The position numbers and the translations under genes are program-made. Below the pieces are notes generated by a model. That model searched no databases and was not told where the DNA came from. It was given only the letters and a program-made list of their open reading frames with translations. 8,672 nt of DNA, taken from assembly GCA_003175865.1 (NCBI GenBank), contig PSRF01000434.1:1-8672 (forward strand). The letters run 5' to 3'. This DNA is from Blastocatellia bacterium (GTDB lineage: Bacteria; Acidobacteriota; Blastocatellia; Pyrinomonadales; Pyrinomonadaceae). Shown one piece after another: positions 7,378-8,672 of this stretch; the stretch's first letter is position 1, and the number at the start of each line of letters is the position of its first letter.

Positions 7378-7504
7378 TCAGGCGAGTCGAGTTTCGAATT
7401 CAGCTCTAGACATGATGCGCGAGATTCGACAAGACGCCACTGACTTTAAAAGCTGCGTCAAAAAACGGAAAATGAGACGAACATTGCCAGGGAAGCTTAA
7501 ATAG

Positions 7505-7598
7505 GGAACCCACACCGGTAGCGACGGGTAGCTACCATTCAACTCAAACAAAAGGGGAAGTGGAGTGATAGCGACCCGTCGCTACCCCTCCGGGTTCC
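7505..7598. repeat. Family B inverted repeat pair
   Basis: Two 36-bp arms (7505-7540 and 7563-7598) face each other around a 22-base loop. They share GGAACCC at the outer end and GGTAGCGACGGGT in the middle; about 28 of 36 positions match. The left arm itself contains the palindrome GGTAGC/GCTACC, and the right arm a similar AGCGAC..GTCGCT palindrome. This is a REP-like or miniature-element structure of a different sequence family from A and C. Confidence 0.82.
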
Positions 7599-7629
7599 TT
7601 AGTTGAGGTGCTCACTCTTTTCACTTGCT

Positions 7630-7658
7630 TTGACAAAGTCGCTTCACACGTTTGGAGT
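7630..7658 (+). promoter_or_regulatory. Weak promoter candidate for the DUF434-like gene
   Basis: A perfect TTGACA (7630-7635) is followed after 17 bp by TGGAGT, which matches the -10 consensus at only three of six positions. Transcription would start about 43 bp before the TTG start codon. Plausible in position, poor in the -10. Confidence 0.22.
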
Positions 7659-7707
7659 TCTATTCGCTTACGGCTTTTAGTTTTGATTGGTTTAGACAGG
7701 ATCAACA

Positions 7708-8427
7708 TTGAGTCCTGATACACGCCATCATCGTGGTGCCCATCCTGCAGATGCGGAACTCTTCCATGCGTATCAACTGCCTAAACTGCGCCAGGCAGTC
7801 AGGGAGCTTTCGTGGCTGTTGTCGCGCAGTTACCAAATGACCTCAGCGCTGAAACTTGTCGGAGATCGCCATGGACTTCGAGAGCGTCAACGACTGGCAG
7901 TGTTACGTTCATCATGTTCGGATGAAAGTAAGGAGCGACGTCGCGCGACACTTCTGCCGATGAATGAGCTGAACGGTCAAAACGTCGTTGTGGATGGCTT
8001 CAATCTGATCATCACGATCGAGGCTGCGCTGAGCAGGGGACCTTTGTTAAGAGGAGCCGATCTATGCATTCGCGATCTGTCGAGTGTTCATGGTTCTTAC
8101 AGATCGGTTCATGAAACCGAGCATGCAATCAACATAATTGGTGAAGCCTTGCAAAGCATGGGTGTTTCCAGCGTTTTCTGGTTGCTTGATCGACCCGTCT
8201 CTAACAGTGGACGACTGGCGTCGAAGATTGCGGATCTTGCCACAAGATCCGGATGGCCCTGGAAGGTAGACGTGGTTTTCAATCCCGATGCAATGATGAT
8301 GTCGTCGGCTGACGTGGCAATTACGTCCGACGCAACAGTCCTGGATCACGTTAGCAGGTGGACAGATTTAAAGTCTCATCTGATTAACCGGATCGGGGAC
8401 GCGTGGCTGATAGATCTTTCTAACTAA
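7708..8427 (+). CDS. DUF434/DUF5616 domain-containing protein
   Basis: A 239-residue soluble protein of a family found in archaea and scattered bacteria, with no established function that I know of. The N-terminal DUF434-like part covers about 8-70 (RGAHPADAELF, LSWLLSRSY, ALKLVGDRHGL, RQRLAVLRSSCSDES). The DUF5616-like part covers about 90-237, with strongly conserved-looking motifs: VVVDGFNLIIT (93-103), LLRGADLCIRDLSSVHGSYR (113-132), WLLDRPVSNSGRLA (158-171), VDVVFNPDA (187-195) and ITSDATVLD (205-213). Repeated Asp residues at strand ends suggest a PIN-like, metal-dependent nuclease fold; this is inference. The start is a TTG, chosen because homology-like sequence begins within ten residues and AGG sits 7 bp upstream. 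There is no signal peptide or membrane segment. It stands alone on the plus strand. Confidence 0.82.
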   Translation: MSPDTRHHRGAHPADAELFHAYQLPKLRQAVRELSWLLSRSYQMTSALKLVGDRHGLRERQRLAVLRSSCSDESKERRRATLLPMNELNGQNVVVDGFNLIITIEAALSRGPLLRGADLCIRDLSSVHGSYRSVHETEHAINIIGEALQSMGVSSVFWLLDRPVSNSGRLASKIADLATRSGWPWKVDVVFNPDAMMMSSADVAITSDATVLDHVSRWTDLKSHLINRIGDAWLIDLSN

Positions 8428-8672
8428 TTTGATGTTTGCAGGATCACTTTGTTCGGAAGCCCTCATCCTTCCAAATTCGAGACCGCGTAATAAATCAGAG
8501 AGACCACCGGTTTCATACTGATGGTACCTTAATCTCAGCCTAATCGGAGCACTCTTTGATGTAATAGACACCACCGACTTTATGTCGGTCGGAGTTTCAA
8601 GTTCTGCTACGGCCCTAGACTTGTTTAGCTGCTCAATAAAGAACCTGAACCTCCACCGAGGTGAACTCGGTA
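8368..8672 (-). CDS. Partial hypothetical protein, C-terminal part only
   Basis: The minus strand is open for 101 codons from the right window edge to a TAA at 8370-8368, so the 5' end lies outside. The visible part starts near PRWRFRFFIEQLNKS, continues through SVVSITSKSAPIRLRLRYHQ and ends PDPVNQMRL. It is mixed charged and hydrophobic, with no membrane segment or motif I recognise. The last 60 bp are antisense to the end of the DUF434-like gene, giving convergent overlapping 3' ends. An open frame of this length can arise by chance in about one of a hundred trials, and the antisense part may be open only because the other strand codes. It could therefore be a real gene end or an artefact. 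Confidence 0.4.
   Translation of the reverse strand, partial: PSSPRWRFRFFIEQLNKSRAVAELETPTDIKSVVSITSKSAPIRLRLRYHQYETGGLSDLLRGLEFGRMRASEQSDPANIKLVRKIYQPRVPDPVNQMRL

Larger units (their letters stand above)
7378..7707. other. Gene-poor stretch without a supported CDS
   Basis: About 330 bp lie between the receptor remnant and the DUF434-like gene. The stretch contains the family B inverted repeat pair (7505-7598) and a possible promoter (7630-7658). A plus-strand frame (7304-7504, 66 codons) and a minus-strand frame from near 7510 to the TGA at 7378 are both open here. Neither resembles a protein I recognise. The plus-strand frame also runs antisense through the receptor tail, so I do not call either. 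Confidence 0.6.

Noticed and set aside
7304..7504. Plus-strand 66-codon frame with a hydrophobic start and a basic C-terminus
   Set aside because: Its first half is antisense to the receptor-like tail, which looks more like real protein. There is no clear ribosome site and the composition is not recognisable.
1..8672. CRISPR array or tRNA/rRNA gene
   Set aside because: No regularly spaced direct repeats and no cloverleaf or rRNA-like sequence were seen; the repeats present are palindromic and irregularly spaced.

Overview
The window looks like chromosomal DNA of a Gram-negative bacterium of moderate GC content. An outer-membrane efflux channel and the last strand of an apparent TonB-dependent receptor imply an outer membrane. 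Several families of short palindromic repeats sit between the genes. This style, plus a DUF434-type gene, makes me think of Acidobacteriota (Blastocatellia/Pyrinomonadales). That placement is an impression, not a demonstrated assignment.

Positions 1-6214 hold a complete tripartite efflux system on the minus strand, transcribed in the order outer-membrane channel (6214-4706), membrane fusion protein (4568-3165), RND inner-membrane pump (3168-79). The last two overlap by ATGA. A plausible promoter lies just upstream of the channel gene. The 137-bp gap inside the operon carries two facing copies of a short palindromic repeat (family C). A third copy supplies the stop codon of the RND gene. A second family (A) brackets the whole operon as near-identical direct copies and forms a long inverted pair between the operon and the next gene.

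Positions 6450-7139 encode a membrane PAP2-type phosphatase, also on the minus strand. Upstream of it, 7237-7377 preserves only the C-terminal tail of what looks like a TonB-dependent receptor, probably a gene relic. From 7378 to 7707 I support no gene. That stretch holds a 36-bp inverted repeat pair (family C is not involved; this is family B) and a possible promoter.

Positions 7708-8427, on the plus strand, encode a DUF434/DUF5616-type protein, a poorly characterised family with conserved acidic residues. The right edge (8672-8368, minus strand) is an uninterrupted reading frame that enters from outside the window and overlaps the 3' end of the DUF434 gene. It may be the end of an unknown gene.

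The three efflux genes would work as one envelope-spanning pump. The PAP2 and DUF434 genes have no evident functional link to it. The least ordinary content is the set of three palindromic repeat families and their placement at gene ends, together with the DUF434 gene. I see no convincing undescribed multi-gene system.
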